Source of the DNA: Acarospora socialis | Taxonomy: Eukaryota; Ascomycota; Lecanoromycetes; Acarosporales; Acarosporaceae | Assembly (NCBI GenBank): GCA_025617375.2 | Contig: JAMYGW020000013.1 | Location: forward strand, 310,001-374,000 | Length of the DNA: 64,000 nucleotides | Reading direction: 5' to 3' | Part shown: one piece after another, positions 35,011 to 45,883 of the stretch | Layout: every line of letters begins with the position of its first letter | Position numbering within the stretch: position 1 is the first letter of the stretch | The notes under the pieces: model-generated | Databases searched by the model: none | What the model saw: only the letters and a program-made list of their open reading frames with translations | Told to the model about the DNA's origin: nothing | Made by a program: the position numbers and the translations under genes

Positions 35011-37451
35011 TGTTTATTTATTTATTTATTCTTCATTCTATGCATGCAGCTATAAAAGCTATGACAGTTAATAGACATATAATGAAAGATGTAGACACAA
35101 AACAAAACTCAAAATCTTGTACATGTGAATAATCAATCTGAATGCTTTTTGATCACTTCTGTTCAGTCAATCTGATGTTGATTGTTAATCAATATTTTTT
35201 TTCTTTTCTAAATCTCATCTTCACCCTCAACTTCTTCTAATAATCATTTTCTAATAGCTACTTTGATTTTTTTCAAAAACAGCAAAGTAGCTTTGATTTC
35301 TTTCTTAATAGTAAACAGCATCTTTGCTGTATATGACAAATTGATGTTTCTGAGCTGATTTTTCAGCTCAGTTTGCTTCTTTTTGTTATATTGACAGACT
35401 GTCAACAAATGCTCTGAGATTTGATCTTTGTTGCATGCATCATTGCATTTCTTGCTGTTATAGTCTGATAATTTATGCAGATATGCTTTGAAATAGTTAT
35501 GATTTAGTTTCATTTATGTAAAAATAACAAATGAAAGTCTATCTGCACTTTTCAGATCTTCTTTAATGTGAAAATTAGATGTTTGATCAAACTGAGCATA
35601 GTATCTTTCTTGAGTTGTCTTTTTTCAGTGAGTGATTCAGTTTTTCAGTGCTTTAATCTTGATTTTGTGTTTGATATAGTTAACAGATGTAAATCTATCA
35701 ATATCTGATAAAATTGACTGCTTTACACCTGATTTTGCAGCTTTATCTGCTATTTCATTGTCTTTAATGTTCTCATGTTCAGAAACTCAATGAATATGAA
35801 ATGTAACTTCATAATCTATGAATTTTTGAAGAGTTTCTTGACATTTAATAGCTAGATGCTGTTCAGATTCTTGATTTGTGATTTGAATTCTTTGTATAGT
35901 TGCTTGATTGTCTGAAAAGATTCATATGTCTTTGATTCTTTGATATTTCATGATTTCTTTGAGACTTAACTTCAAAGACTGTGAGATTTCAAACAATTCA
36001 GCATCATAAACTTTCATGATAGTTTCTAGATTTCAAGATTATTGATGTATAATGTCTTTATACATGTAGCAAAGATCTGCATTTAGATTTTCATCTAGTT
36101 TTGACTCATCTGTGTATAGAATAGCATTTCTTGCTCTAGTTTCTTTAAAAACAAGTGTTTCTAATTTCTTTAGATGTTTCAAAGTAGCTAGTTTCTTGTC
36201 AGATTTGCTGATTTGAATGTCTATATTTGATGAAACACTTCAAGATGCACAGCATAACTCATTTTGAGTTGAAATCTTCAAATTTAGTGTTTCTGGTAGA
36301 TATTTGCAAATGTTATATAGCACTTTAATCAACTGAGTTGGGTGTTTCTTCTTAATGAGAGAGTTTGAATGTTGATTTCAGTCAAGATAATGATTTTCAT
36401 CAATATCACATTCAGTTTCAAGTCCTGATGAGTAGATGTATGAAGTTCTTTGTTTAATTGAATGATTTTCTGACAAAGTAGCTATTCTTAAAGCATATAG
36501 CTCTGTTTTTTGATCAAGTTTAAATCTGAGTGATAATATAGCTGATTCTAGCTTCATAGCAGCTGATGATGAAGATCTAAATGCATCTAGAATTTTTCTA
36601 GTTGCTGAATTTTGAAGTTTTTGAAACAGCTTTTCAAAATTCTTTTGTTGTTTTCATCATACTGAGCTTTCATAGTCACTTATAGATGTGATGCAGACTG
36701 TGTACAGCTGTTTTTCAGCTGATGTTGATAAATCTCATTCAGAATTCATCAGTCTATGCAGTAAATGCAATGTTCTAGTTGCAGAAGCTATTTTCTTTTG
36801 CATATGTGTCTTAAAAGACATTTTAGTGTCAAATCAAACATCTAGTCAGCATACAACTTTAGAAGAATGTATAACAGTGTTATTTGATAGTTTTACTGTT
36901 GATATAGCTTGATTTTCTTTCTGAAAATGAATGAGTTCTGACTTGCTGTCATCAAATATAACTGCATTTTCTTCAGTTCATTGAAATGCAGTTTTTGTGA
37001 CTGATTCTAATGTTTTGCTGTTGTCTGCAACTGTTTTTTCTTTCACAATAATAGTCACATCATCAATATAGCTTGATAGCTTTAGTTGAGTGTGTTTATT
37101 GTTGATTTTTGTGAATAGAAATCACATATAGATCAAAAATAGCATTGATGATATAGGTGATTCTTGTGAAATTTCAGAATTGACACTTTGTGAGTGATTT
37201 CTCTCATCATCAAAGACTAAAGCAATTGTTCTATGTGTAAGAAAGCATTGCACCCATTTTAGCACAGTTTGTGGCAAATGTAGTCTTTTTATGACTTTTA
37301 GCAATTGATTTAAAGACACATAATTAAATGCACCTTTAACATTCAGGAATAAAGCTGTCAAGACTTTGTTGTTGTTGATTGCTTGTTGAATATCATGTGT
37401 TAAACACATAGCTGCATCAACAGCTGATCTTTGCTTTCTACCACTCATTTG
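35011..37451 (-). mobile_element. LINE fragment: reverse transcriptase to 3' end
   Basis: Reverse complement of the LINE from within the reverse transcriptase (QRSAVDAAM block near 37,410) to the tail at 35,011-35,035. It retains more GG than the copy at 15,221, including a few intact glycine codons, so it is less decayed. The open frame at 37,122-37,460 (minus) covers the conserved HDIQQAINNNK..FLNVKGAFNYVSLNQLL region. Its 5' side abuts an inverted LINE fragment. Confidence 0.88.
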
Positions 37452-38714
37452 CCAACTCAAAATGAGTTATGTGGTGCACCTTGAAGTGTTTCACCAAACA
37501 TAGACATTCAAATCAGCAAATCTGACAAGAAACTAACTACTTTAAAACATTTAAAGAAATTAGAAACACTTGTTTCTAAAGAAACTAGAGCAAGAAATGC
37601 TATTCTATACACAGATAAGTCAAAACTAGATGAAAATTTAGATGCAGATCTTTGCTACATGTATAAAGACATTATACATCAACAATCTTGAAATCTAGAA
37701 ACTATCATGAAAGTTTATGATGCTGAATTGTTTGAAATCTCACAGTCTTTGAAGTTAAGTCTCAAAGAAATCATGAAATATCAAAGAATCAAAGACATAT
37801 GAATCTTTTCAGACAATCAAGCAACTATACAAAGAATTCAAATCACAAATCAAGAATCTGAACAGCATCTAATTATTAAATGTCAAGAAACTCTTCAAAA
37901 ACTCATAGATTATGAAGTTACATCTCATATTCATTGAATCTCTGAACATGAGAACATTAAAGACAATGAAATAGTAGATAAAGCTGCAAAATCAGATGCA
38001 AAGCAGTCAATTTCATCAGATATTGATAGATTTACATCTGTTAACTATATCAAACACAAAATTAAGATTAAAGCACTGAAAAACTGAATCACTCACTGAA
38101 AAAAGACAATTCAAGAAAGATACTATGCTCAGTTTGATCAAACATCTAGTTTTCACATCAAAGAAGATCTGAAAAGTGCAGACAGACTTTCATTTATTAT
38201 TTTTACACAAATGAAACTAAATCATAACTATTTCAAAGCATATCTGCATAGATTATCAGACTATAACAGCAAGAAATGCAATGATGCATGCAACAAAGAT
38301 CAAATCTCAGAGCATTTGTTGACAGTCTGTCAATATAACAAAAAGAAGCAAACTGAGCTGAAAAATCAGCTCAGAAACATCAATTTGTTATATACAGCAA
38401 AGATGCTGTTTACTATCAAGAAAGAAATCAAAGCTACTTTGCTATTTTTGAAGAAAATCAAAGTAGCTACTAGAAAATGATTATTAGAAGAAGTTGAGAG
38501 TGAAAATGAGATTTAGAAAAGAAGAAAGATATTGATTGACAATCAGCATCAGATTGACTGAACAGAAGTGATCAAAAAGCATTCAGATTGATTATTCACA
38601 TGTACAAGATTTTGAGTTTTGTTTTGTGTCTACATCTTTCACTATATGTCTATTAACTGTCATAGCTTTTATAGCTGCATGCATAGAATGAAGAATAAAT
38701 AAATAAATAAACTA
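37452..38714 (+). mobile_element. LINE fragment: RNase H to 3' end, inverted relative to neighbours
   Basis: The last about 1.26 kb of the LINE on the plus strand, starting caactcaaaatgagttatg and ending with its own aataaataaataaataaa tail. It forms an inverted repeat with the 3' part of the neighbouring minus-strand copy (35,011-36,270). The LINE ORF1 region on its right is on the minus strand, so this piece replaces the endonuclease and first half of the reverse transcriptase of that copy. Confidence 0.88.
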
Positions 38715-39402
38715 GATGTCTTTCTCTAAAAGTAATGAGTTTATTCACTACTTTTGACTTTGGTGCTTTCTTTTGAACAGTTGTTCATGGATTTTGATCT
38801 TTGCTGCTTGCAATTGATGCATATGTAGCTGAGTTTGTGGTATTTGCTGATTTTGCAGTGTTTGCAGATGTTGATTGTTCAAAGATAGTCTTGTTTGTCT
38901 GTACAAAGCTGATGAGATTTGTTTTATTTGTCTGAAAGACAAATGCTGGTTTTTCTGTGATTTGTGACTTTGTTTTAGACATTGTGTGAAGAATTTTGTT
39001 TAGTTTGATGTTGACTTCATCTTTGAAGCTGTCTAGCTGTTGTTGAACATTTAGTTTTTGATAAAATGCTTCATCTGACTGCTTGAGTGAGTTTAGATTT
39101 GCATTTTGTCTTGCTTGATTCAGTGCTCTGATGCTAGTTTCTAGTTCTTGTTGAACTGTAGAATTTGTGAATTGCTGAAGTGCTTGTTTGAGAAGTTTTC
39201 TGACTTGTTGAAGTAGTTCATCACTACTTTGATTGTCTTTGAGGTCAGTTTCATGCAGATTTGCATGAATCTCATAGCAATTTGATTTCTTATCAGAGAA
39301 GATAGTTTCTGACACTGAGCTGACAATAGTTCATCTCTTTTTAGACTTTAGAATAGTCTTCTGAGAGAGTTTCATGATGAATTGTGATTTCAACAAGTCT
39401 GG
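38715..39402 (-). mobile_element. LINE 5' fragment with open ORF1
   Basis: Reverse complement of the first part of the LINE: leader and ORF1. The ORF1 frame is open for 176 codons (38,788-39,315, minus), nearly identical to the same region at 15,308-15,847. It probably belongs with the 3' fragment at 35,011-37,451 as one element lacking about 2.4 kb in the middle. The leader is interrupted at 39,403 by a family 1 SINE. Confidence 0.82.
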
Positions 39403-39868
39403 TTTATTTATTCTTCATACATTGCATGCAACTATAATAGTTATGATGACTTAGTAGAACATTTGTTGAATATGCAGATTTATTCTGACAATTCATATGT
39501 ATAATATATGAATTACAGATTTATTCTGATAATTCTGATTGCTTATTGATCACTTCTGAACAGTCAACCTGATTGTGGGCCTCAGTAACCAGTAGTTAAG
39601 GAAATTTGAGGTTTGGTGTCTAAATAATAGATAAATGATTGTGTATATAGTGTCTTTTATAGACAACTAAGACCTGTAGAATTTTTCATCACTTGTTTTT
39701 CTTATACAACTGGATGACTTGGTGATTGATTTGGTGGGTGGTGTGGGATTTGAACTCACAACCTTTGAAATTAAGTGATATACTAGTGAGATCACTACTT
39801 TTCTAGTTTTTCACTTAATTTCTTAGGTCACCCAAGCAGTATACATCCACTATACCACTTGACCACCC
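39403..39868 (-). mobile_element. SINE family 1, in the LINE leader
   Basis: Complete copy with the tail (tttatttattcttcatac) at the low-coordinate side and the head (ttgaccaccc, reverse complement) at the other. The duplication tcaacaagtctgg is present at both ends (39,390-39,402 and 39,869-39,881). This is the intact form of the insertion seen at 15,220, where the same leader word follows the SINE tail but the matching 5' flank is missing. Confidence 0.93.
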
Positions 39869-40667
39869 TCAACAAGTCTGGTGAACTCATAAAGAGTTGT
39901 GAAAGTGTTGTTTTTGGTGATTTTTGTTGTTTTGTGAGTGTTTTTGGGTTTTCTATGTTGAAATCTTGCATGAAATTGCTGGAATTCAGTGCAAAAGCCA
40001 TGATATGAGGTGTTTTTGAAGTTTGTCCTATTCAAGTTCAAAATTCTATTCAAATCCAGGTCCAGAAGATCTATGTCTAGCAGTAATAATCTAGTTTTTG
40101 AAGATAAAAACTAGACTTTTCTGAGTTTCTAGATTATAGAAGCTTTGAATTCTTATTTCATCTAGAATAGACTGTATTCAATTGTCTAATTCAGATGTTG
40201 CTTAATATTTCAATTCATCTAAAGTAGATAGACTCTGCAATAGACTTTATATCAGCTCTACTATTAGCAAGACTATACTATAAGTCACTCAATCACTAGA
40301 TCTTGGGGCAGATGCATTTAGGGCAAGATTTTCACACTGAATTCTTGTGATTTATATCTCAAACTACTCAGACAATGTTCTTTGCCAGTCTGAGCTTTTA
40401 TCAGCAAGGTAGAACTAGAAAATAGCTATCTGCTTATACTCACAACTAGGTCTTTGTGAGATGTGTCTAGTGAGGGTATGTCTTCTATAGTGAATGAATT
40501 TCTTTCTGCATGCAAAACACTAATCAATTGACAGAAGAAATGCTCAAATTTCAGTGAAATCTGTTGAGAAATGGCTATTTTGCAGCTAGTTTTGTGAAAA
40601 CTGCATGTGAATGCTGAATTTCAAGCAGTTTGGTGTAATTTGGCCTGAAACTTCTGGAATTTGGGTG
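39869..40667. other. Less decayed sequence, possibly LINE leader
   Basis: This stretch keeps many GG and CC pairs and looks younger or less affected than the rest. It continues from the LINE leader past the SINE, so the first part may be the LINE 5' untranslated region. The short minus frames (for example 39,850-40,053) show no recognisable domain. I see no host gene. Confidence 0.4.
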
Positions 40668-41140
40668 TTTATTTATTTATTTATTCTTCATACATTGCAT
40701 GCAACTATAGTAGTTATGGTGACTTAGTAGAACATTTGTTGAATATGCAGATTTATTCTGACAATTCATATGTATAATATATGAATTACAGATTTATTCT
40801 GATAATTCTGATTGCTTATTGATCACTTCTGAACAGTCAACCTGATTGTGGGCCTCAGTGACCAGTAGTTAAGGAAATTTGGGGTTTGATGTCTAAATAA
40901 TAGATAAATGATTGTGTATATAGTGTCTTTTATAGACAACTAAGACCTGTAGAATTTTCCATCACTTGTTTTTCTTATACAACTGGATGACTTGGTGGTT
41001 GGTTTGGTGGGTGGTGTGAAATTTGAACCCACAACCTTTGAAATTAAGTGATATACTAGTGGGGTCACTACTTTCCTAGTTTTTCACTTAATTTCTTAGG
41101 TCACCCAAGCAGTATACATCCACTATACTGCTTGATCACC
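40668..41140 (-). mobile_element. SINE family 1
   Basis: Complete copy with a perfect 14-bp duplication ctggaatttgggtg at 40,654-40,667 and 41,141-41,154. It is one of the best-preserved copies: both halves of the T arm and the acceptor are largely intact. It shows that the tRNA-like head carries a 7-bp acceptor and a 5-bp T stem around ttcaaat. Confidence 0.94.
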
Positions 41141-41789
41141 CTGGAATTTGGGTGTGAAACACTGGTTTTTGGGTGGAAATAGCTAAAAAGTAGCTGATTT
41201 TGTTGAGAATATAGCTTATTTGAGTGGTAAGACTATATAGAAATGTTGTATGATGTGTGAATTGGTGTGGCTGGGTGTATAGGCTGGAATTGCTGTGTAA
41301 TTGCTGCATAGTTGGTGTTTTCTTGGTTGTTTTGGTGTTTTTGGTGTTTTGGTGTGATTGAGGCTTAGTTGAGGTATCTTATGATGCTTGGTGTGCAGAA
41401 ATTCTGCCAAGCAAGCTAAGAAAATTAAGCAAAAATTTGTGAACTTCAAAAAACTAGATACTAAGGGATACAACTAAACAGTTCAACAACTTTGTGAGCA
41501 ATGAAGATATCAAAAAGCAGTAATAGTATGAATTTTAGAAGAGATCAAGGTGAAGAAAACTGTCAATTCAGATTTTTCAAAAATGTGTTGATTGTGGCAA
41601 TGTTGATGTTTGAAATGTTGTTTTGGGTTTTTGACTGAAGATATGCAAAAAATTTTCAGAAAATGGTAATTGAGGTTTCTCACCACCAGTATTAGTGATG
41701 AAGATAAGCTGTTTTGAGAGTTTATAGAAGTGAATGAGGGCAAGAATTTGCTCTATTCAGAATTTTGATAGCTGGTTTGATTGTGATTC
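41141..41789. other. Less decayed, unassigned
   Basis: Continuation of the sequence into which the SINE at 40,668 inserted. Minus frames of 85 and 77 codons (41,216-41,473 and 41,510-41,743) are rich in Thr, Pro, His and Ser and show no domain I recognise. Composition becomes AT-rich again towards 41,800. Confidence 0.35.
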
Positions 41790-42262
41790 TGTTCTTCTTT
41801 GCTGCATCTAATATTGTTGTTTGTGAAGTCAATATTAATTCAGAAGAATGAAGACATTAAGTTTACAAATTATAGTATTGTTTAAGAATTTTCATTCTTA
41901 ATTTCATCATTATTACTATTAAGTTCAGCAGCAAAACAGTTGATCTTTTGTGCAGTACAACAATTCATTTAATTTAAAGTTTTTTGAAAACATATTATCT
42001 TGATGACAAGAACATCAAGAGTTATGTTTACATCATTTATTTTTTTTGAAAGAGAAAGACAAGTCTAATTGAGAAACTCTCACAATACTGCAATATACAG
42101 ACAATTATGATGAGTATATTTATTATATTTTAATTTTTTATCAATCATAACAAAACAATCAAGACTGTAAATAGTACAGAATTCACAAAAGAATGTAACA
42201 AAATTATCACTGAGTTGAATTTTCTTTGCAATTCTTAGACAATTGAAATTTTTAGAAAGCAT
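41790..42262 (-). pseudogene. Small cysteine-containing ORF of an LTR-like element, copy 2
   Basis: The ATG at 42,262 (MLSKNF start) opens the same protein as at 32,772, with the FCEFC block and DCFVM motif, and the same repeat lies upstream. It is more decayed than the first copy. The two copies in opposite orientation, each with the same upstream repeat, support one mobile family. Confidence 0.5.
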
Positions 42263-42419
42263 TGTTACTGATAATGACTTAATTATATACTCTCACTTAA
42301 ATAAATTCTAGAGAACTAATGTCTGAGAAGAAAAAAATAATGTTATAATTATATTTCAATTAATAGAATGCAGACTGACTTATACACTGTATAGACATTT
42401 GATAAATAAGTTGTTAAAA

Positions 42420-43130
42420 GAAATCATATAACAATATGAGAACTCAATAACAAGAAAGTGAGTTGACTGCTTAATCATGTGACATTGAGATGTTAAGATA
42501 CTTGTATACTTAATGATGAGACATCAAGCTTAAACATATATAGTAGAATTGTTTTTCTTATGAAAACAATCATGTTTAACTTAAATAACAATCTAAGAAT
42601 TAAGATCAGAACTGTTTCAAATCAGCTTTTATATCAATAAGCACAAATTCATAGTTTTAATATAAGAGAAATCTTCTGTGAGAATGTTACAAGTGAAAGT
42701 CAATAAATGCAGCATCATCAAGTGAAAATATTAAGAAGTGCAGTGTTCTAACTGCTTTCATTAATCAAGTTAGCTTTAACATCAGAAATTGATCTATGTA
42801 GTGAACAAAGTCAATTGCAGTCAATCTTGTTTAGTAACAATCTCTACAATTTATGTCAATTATGATCAAGTCAATGATGTACATTTCACTAGATAGACAA
42901 TTAGTCAGTAGTATAGCACAAGTATTCTATTATCTCTCAATAAGATTGATACTAAACAAGCTCACTATATAGATATAATCATTTTTTTAATAAAAAGAAT
43001 CATATTCAACTTCTAATTACAATCTAAAATTACTACAAGACAACTATGTAAGAAGAATCTTTATATCAATAAGTCAAAATTTTTAGTTCTAAGATGAGAG
43101 AAATCTCCTGTGAGAACATAACATACTAAT
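42420..43130. repeat. LTR-like repeats with a Copia LTR between them
   Basis: The segments 42,510-42,700 and 42,960-43,125 are two diverged copies of the repeat also found at 32,350-32,640. Between them, about 42,715-42,960, is the reverse complement of the Copia LTR seen at 11,938 and 31,368, here without a body, so a solo LTR. This cluster is the last repeat before the gene compartment. Confidence 0.55.
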
Positions 43131-43423
43131 AGTTGACAGCACATGACTTGAACCTCATCTCAAGCACTTCAAAGAAAGTCACATCCACATGATCTTAGCT
43201 GGAGAATTGAAGGTCTGAAAGATGAAAGATTGATGTGTGCAGAGAAGTAGTTCCCTGCCTCAGATTCTGAGGTGGCCTTTATGCTTGTCTTACCGTACTC
43301 GCTATGGATATGAAGCCTCGACAACTGGGTTGAAGTGTGAGATATATAAGCTCATATGAGTCTTACATATTATGTGATACTTGAGCAGACAACGATTACA
43401 TCAAGAACTGAGATCATCCCAAC
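43131..43423. other. Compartment border and upstream region of the hydrolase gene
   Basis: Between about 43,200 and 43,310 base composition changes from AT-rich and CpG-free to balanced and CpG-containing within roughly 100 bp. A perfect palindrome cctcagattctgagg lies at 43,259-43,273. A TATA-like gatatataag lies about 80 bases before the hydrolase ATG. Confidence 0.6.
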
Positions 43424-44141
43424 ATGGACACCGGTGATCAGCAACGACCGCTCCCTCGCATTCTTTGCCTCCATGGAGGAGGCGCTTCAGGCACCATCTT
43501 CCGCATCCAGACATGTAGACTACAACGTGTGCTGCCGGAACACTTCCAACTTGTCTACATTGACGCGCCTTACGGGTCCCCACCTGGGCCAGGCGTGCTC
43601 CCGGTCTTCGAGGGTCTAGGCCCGTATTTTCAGTGGGTGGCATGGGGGAACTCCGCAGGTACCCTTACCCCGGAGGAGCGAGAAGTGGAGGAGCAAATCG
43701 TCGGCGAGAAATTAGAGGAAGCGCTCGCTCAGGAAGGGGGTTAAGGAGCGCCGTTTGTTGGCGTCATGGGCTTTTCGCAGGGCGCTCAGGTTGCGGCGGG
43801 GATGCTATTGCGGAAGCAGACGGAGGAGCTCCAAAATCAACATTTGCGCTTTGGGGTTCTGCTGGCGGGCACATATCCTCCAATAAGCCAGCCAGCTCAA
43901 GCTCCGCGGCGCGTGTGACCCACTGATTCGTATTTCCACCGTTCACATGCATGGCTCGGACGATGCCTATCTGGCCCAGGGCAAAATCCTTGTTGCCAGG
44001 AGTTGCGATCCCGATACTGCGTCATTGATGGTATTCGAAGGAGGACATCATCTGCCCACGTCTCCTGACGATACTAAACGACTGGTGGACTTGGTGTACG
44101 AGCCAGTGAGCAAAGCGTTGTTGATGGAACGTTTACCGTGA
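43424..44141 (+). pseudogene. FSH-type serine hydrolase, broken
   Basis: An alpha/beta hydrolase of the FSH1 family (Pfam FSH1), about 238 codons and intronless as far as visible. The ATG at 43,424 is followed by RILCLHGGGASG, the usual first strand and oxyanion region. The nucleophile serine is in GFSQG near 43,774, and the histidine is in EGGHHLP near 44,042. An in-frame TAA at 43,742 separates the first 106 codons from the nucleophile region, and a frame change near 43,915 separates RRV from PLIRISTVHMHG. No intron of normal size with GT..AG ends removes either without deleting conserved residues, so I call it a pseudogene. A sequencing error is the main alternative. It is the first gene beside the repeat compartment. 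Confidence 0.72.
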
Positions 44142-44522
44142 GATAGGTTGACTAATCTAAATTTTCGTTGATCATTAATAGAACCCAGAGCACTAGAAGA
44201 CATGAGCTAAGATCTACTTAAGCTCTTGGCTAAAATCCCGACCTTGCCTACTCCCAACTTGGGAGACGGGAAGGCTTTAAGTGAAACCAGGGTCGCCCTA
44301 CTCCATTGGCCGTTAGACCGCATCAATGCCACTTCTTATCTTGTAAAGTAACGGCATAGTGGGCCACATGTTAGTCGATTTATATGAGACTGCCCGAACA
44401 ACATTCCGTTTCGACCATTTCTGTATATTTCTGAAGCATATCCCTTCAATATACAGATAGGTACTCCAAGGCCAAGAGTCTAGGGGCCTTCAGAACAAAA
44501 AGAGAGTGCTCTGAAGTGAGAG
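44142..44522. other. Intergenic, convergent
   Basis: Space between the ends of the hydrolase pseudogene and the epimerase gene, expected to hold the two 3' untranslated regions. No further feature is visible. Confidence 0.5.
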
Positions 44523-45552
44523 TCAGAGATGCCGTTTGTTCGATTGCACCTCCACGATTTGATCCACACCCTCATAGTCAGGAACCTCAATGTCGTACTT
44601 CTGTGCGATAGACGGGGTCACGAATCTGTCAACTCCATAAGCACAAGATGAGGCTACCCTGACTTTAGGGGTTCTCTACCGTCCTCCAAGAAAATGACGT
44701 CCTTTGAAGTGCTTGATTAGTGGCTTAGGCGCTGTGAGACTCACAAGCGCTGCTGGATGGAAATCCTTTCCAGCACCTGACAGGGGAGGTCCATCTTCAA
44801 TATTCCAAGACGAAGGTGCATCCACCGATGTCACAGGTACGGACGTTGTTGACATGGCCTCAATGATTGATGAAAAAGGTTCCCTGACTTCGCCAGCGAA
44901 GCTAAACCCTAACTTTGGTGAGCATCAGACGCTCTTATTCATGCCCTTTGAGGACACCCCTACCAAATATTGCATCAACAACGTGATTCGTGTTGGTGAG
45001 AGCTGACTGGAAGTCATCTGTGAAGGGAATATTCAGATTCTTCAGCTGTGTAGCTAACCGCTGCTCAAAGTCAACGGACAGTCTCTTTAGATTGCCGGCC
45101 TGGCTCAACAGACTTGGTACAACTCATTGTTCGTTTGCTTCGGGTAATAGATAGTAGGTTGATACCCATAATGCCATAGATGGCGAGCTGCAACAAGCCC
45201 ATCACCTCCTACACTGCTTTCAGCATAAGTAGGAATATGCTCTGTCGCTGTACGCTCAAGTACCATTATTGCCCGGTCCACATGCGACAAGGACCCTTCT
45301 TCCCTTACTTAAAGGCTGTACACGGTACACTGCCACAAGCTGTTATTGGGTGATTGCACAAGCGGCTCAAGCCAAAGGCACCTGCTTGTGACACCGACAA
45401 CCCGGCCAATTCCATCAACTGGTCAAGAGAGAAGGCACCAGTACTCAAAAGGTCCCTGTCCAGGGCTGCAGCGTTCTTCGCGGATAGAGTCTGGACCAAG
45501 GGTTAGTTGAGCTTCTTTGCACAGTATTATGAGCTCTTACCTTCAAGGCCAT
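44523..45552 (-). CDS. NAD(P)H-hydrate epimerase (YjeF N-terminal family)
   Basis: It epimerises the R form of hydrated NADH and NADPH so that the partner dehydratase can repair it. The eukaryotic protein is often mitochondrial and cytosolic. The model has seven exons: 45,552-45,541, 45,490-45,382, 45,329-45,264, 45,208-45,114, 45,060-44,964, 44,908-44,680 and 44,625-44,523, with six introns of 50-55 bp, all GT..AG, giving 236 residues. The first exon is only 12 bases (MALK), and splicing gives [15 protein letters not shown], as in other fungal members. Landmarks are [13 protein letters not shown], the [15 protein letters not shown] nucleotide loop, VDAIFGFSF and [10 protein letters not shown]. 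The naive frame looks broken, but every break falls in an intron. It is divergent from the S16 gene. Confidence 0.9.
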
Positions 45553-45883
45553 AGTTGGTAAACCGTCAGGGAGTATATCCGCTCGTCCTGAAGATACGGT
45601 AATTCGGCTTGGTGGAACACCTGTGACGTGATACTACTCTACGAAGTACAATACACATCAGCTACGCCTCGGCGTATTGATTTCCCGTATATTCACGACG
45701 GAGTCAACCAATTAGCGCCCAAGCGGCGCCAACCGTAACCCTCGTACCTGGTATCGTTTGTATCCTCAACTTAGTGGAATAACGCTGGAAAACTACCCAT
45801 CGGCCAATTGTGCTGAAAGTCCTAACTACCAAGTTTGAATGCATCCAGCGGGTCGATAAGCTGTGCCGTCTAAAGTAAGAGTA
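45553..45883. promoter_or_regulatory. Shared upstream region, epimerase and S16 genes
   Basis: 331 bp between two divergent start codons, so it must contain both promoters and 5' untranslated regions. I see no clear TATA box, which is usual for housekeeping genes. Confidence 0.5.

Noticed and set aside
14754-41140. Functional tRNA genes at the SINE heads
   Set aside because: Each tRNA-like head is followed by the same long body and AATAAA-type tail and has target duplications, so they are SINEs, not tRNA genes.
1-43200. Mitochondrial DNA insertion as the cause of the high AT content
   Set aside because: The content is nuclear mobile elements (Gypsy, Copia, hAT, LINE, SINE) with mutational decay; no mitochondrial gene was recognised.
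44704-45006. 100-codon plus-strand frame
   Set aside because: It is the antisense of the NAD(P)HX epimerase exons, which match the family on the minus strand with consistent introns.
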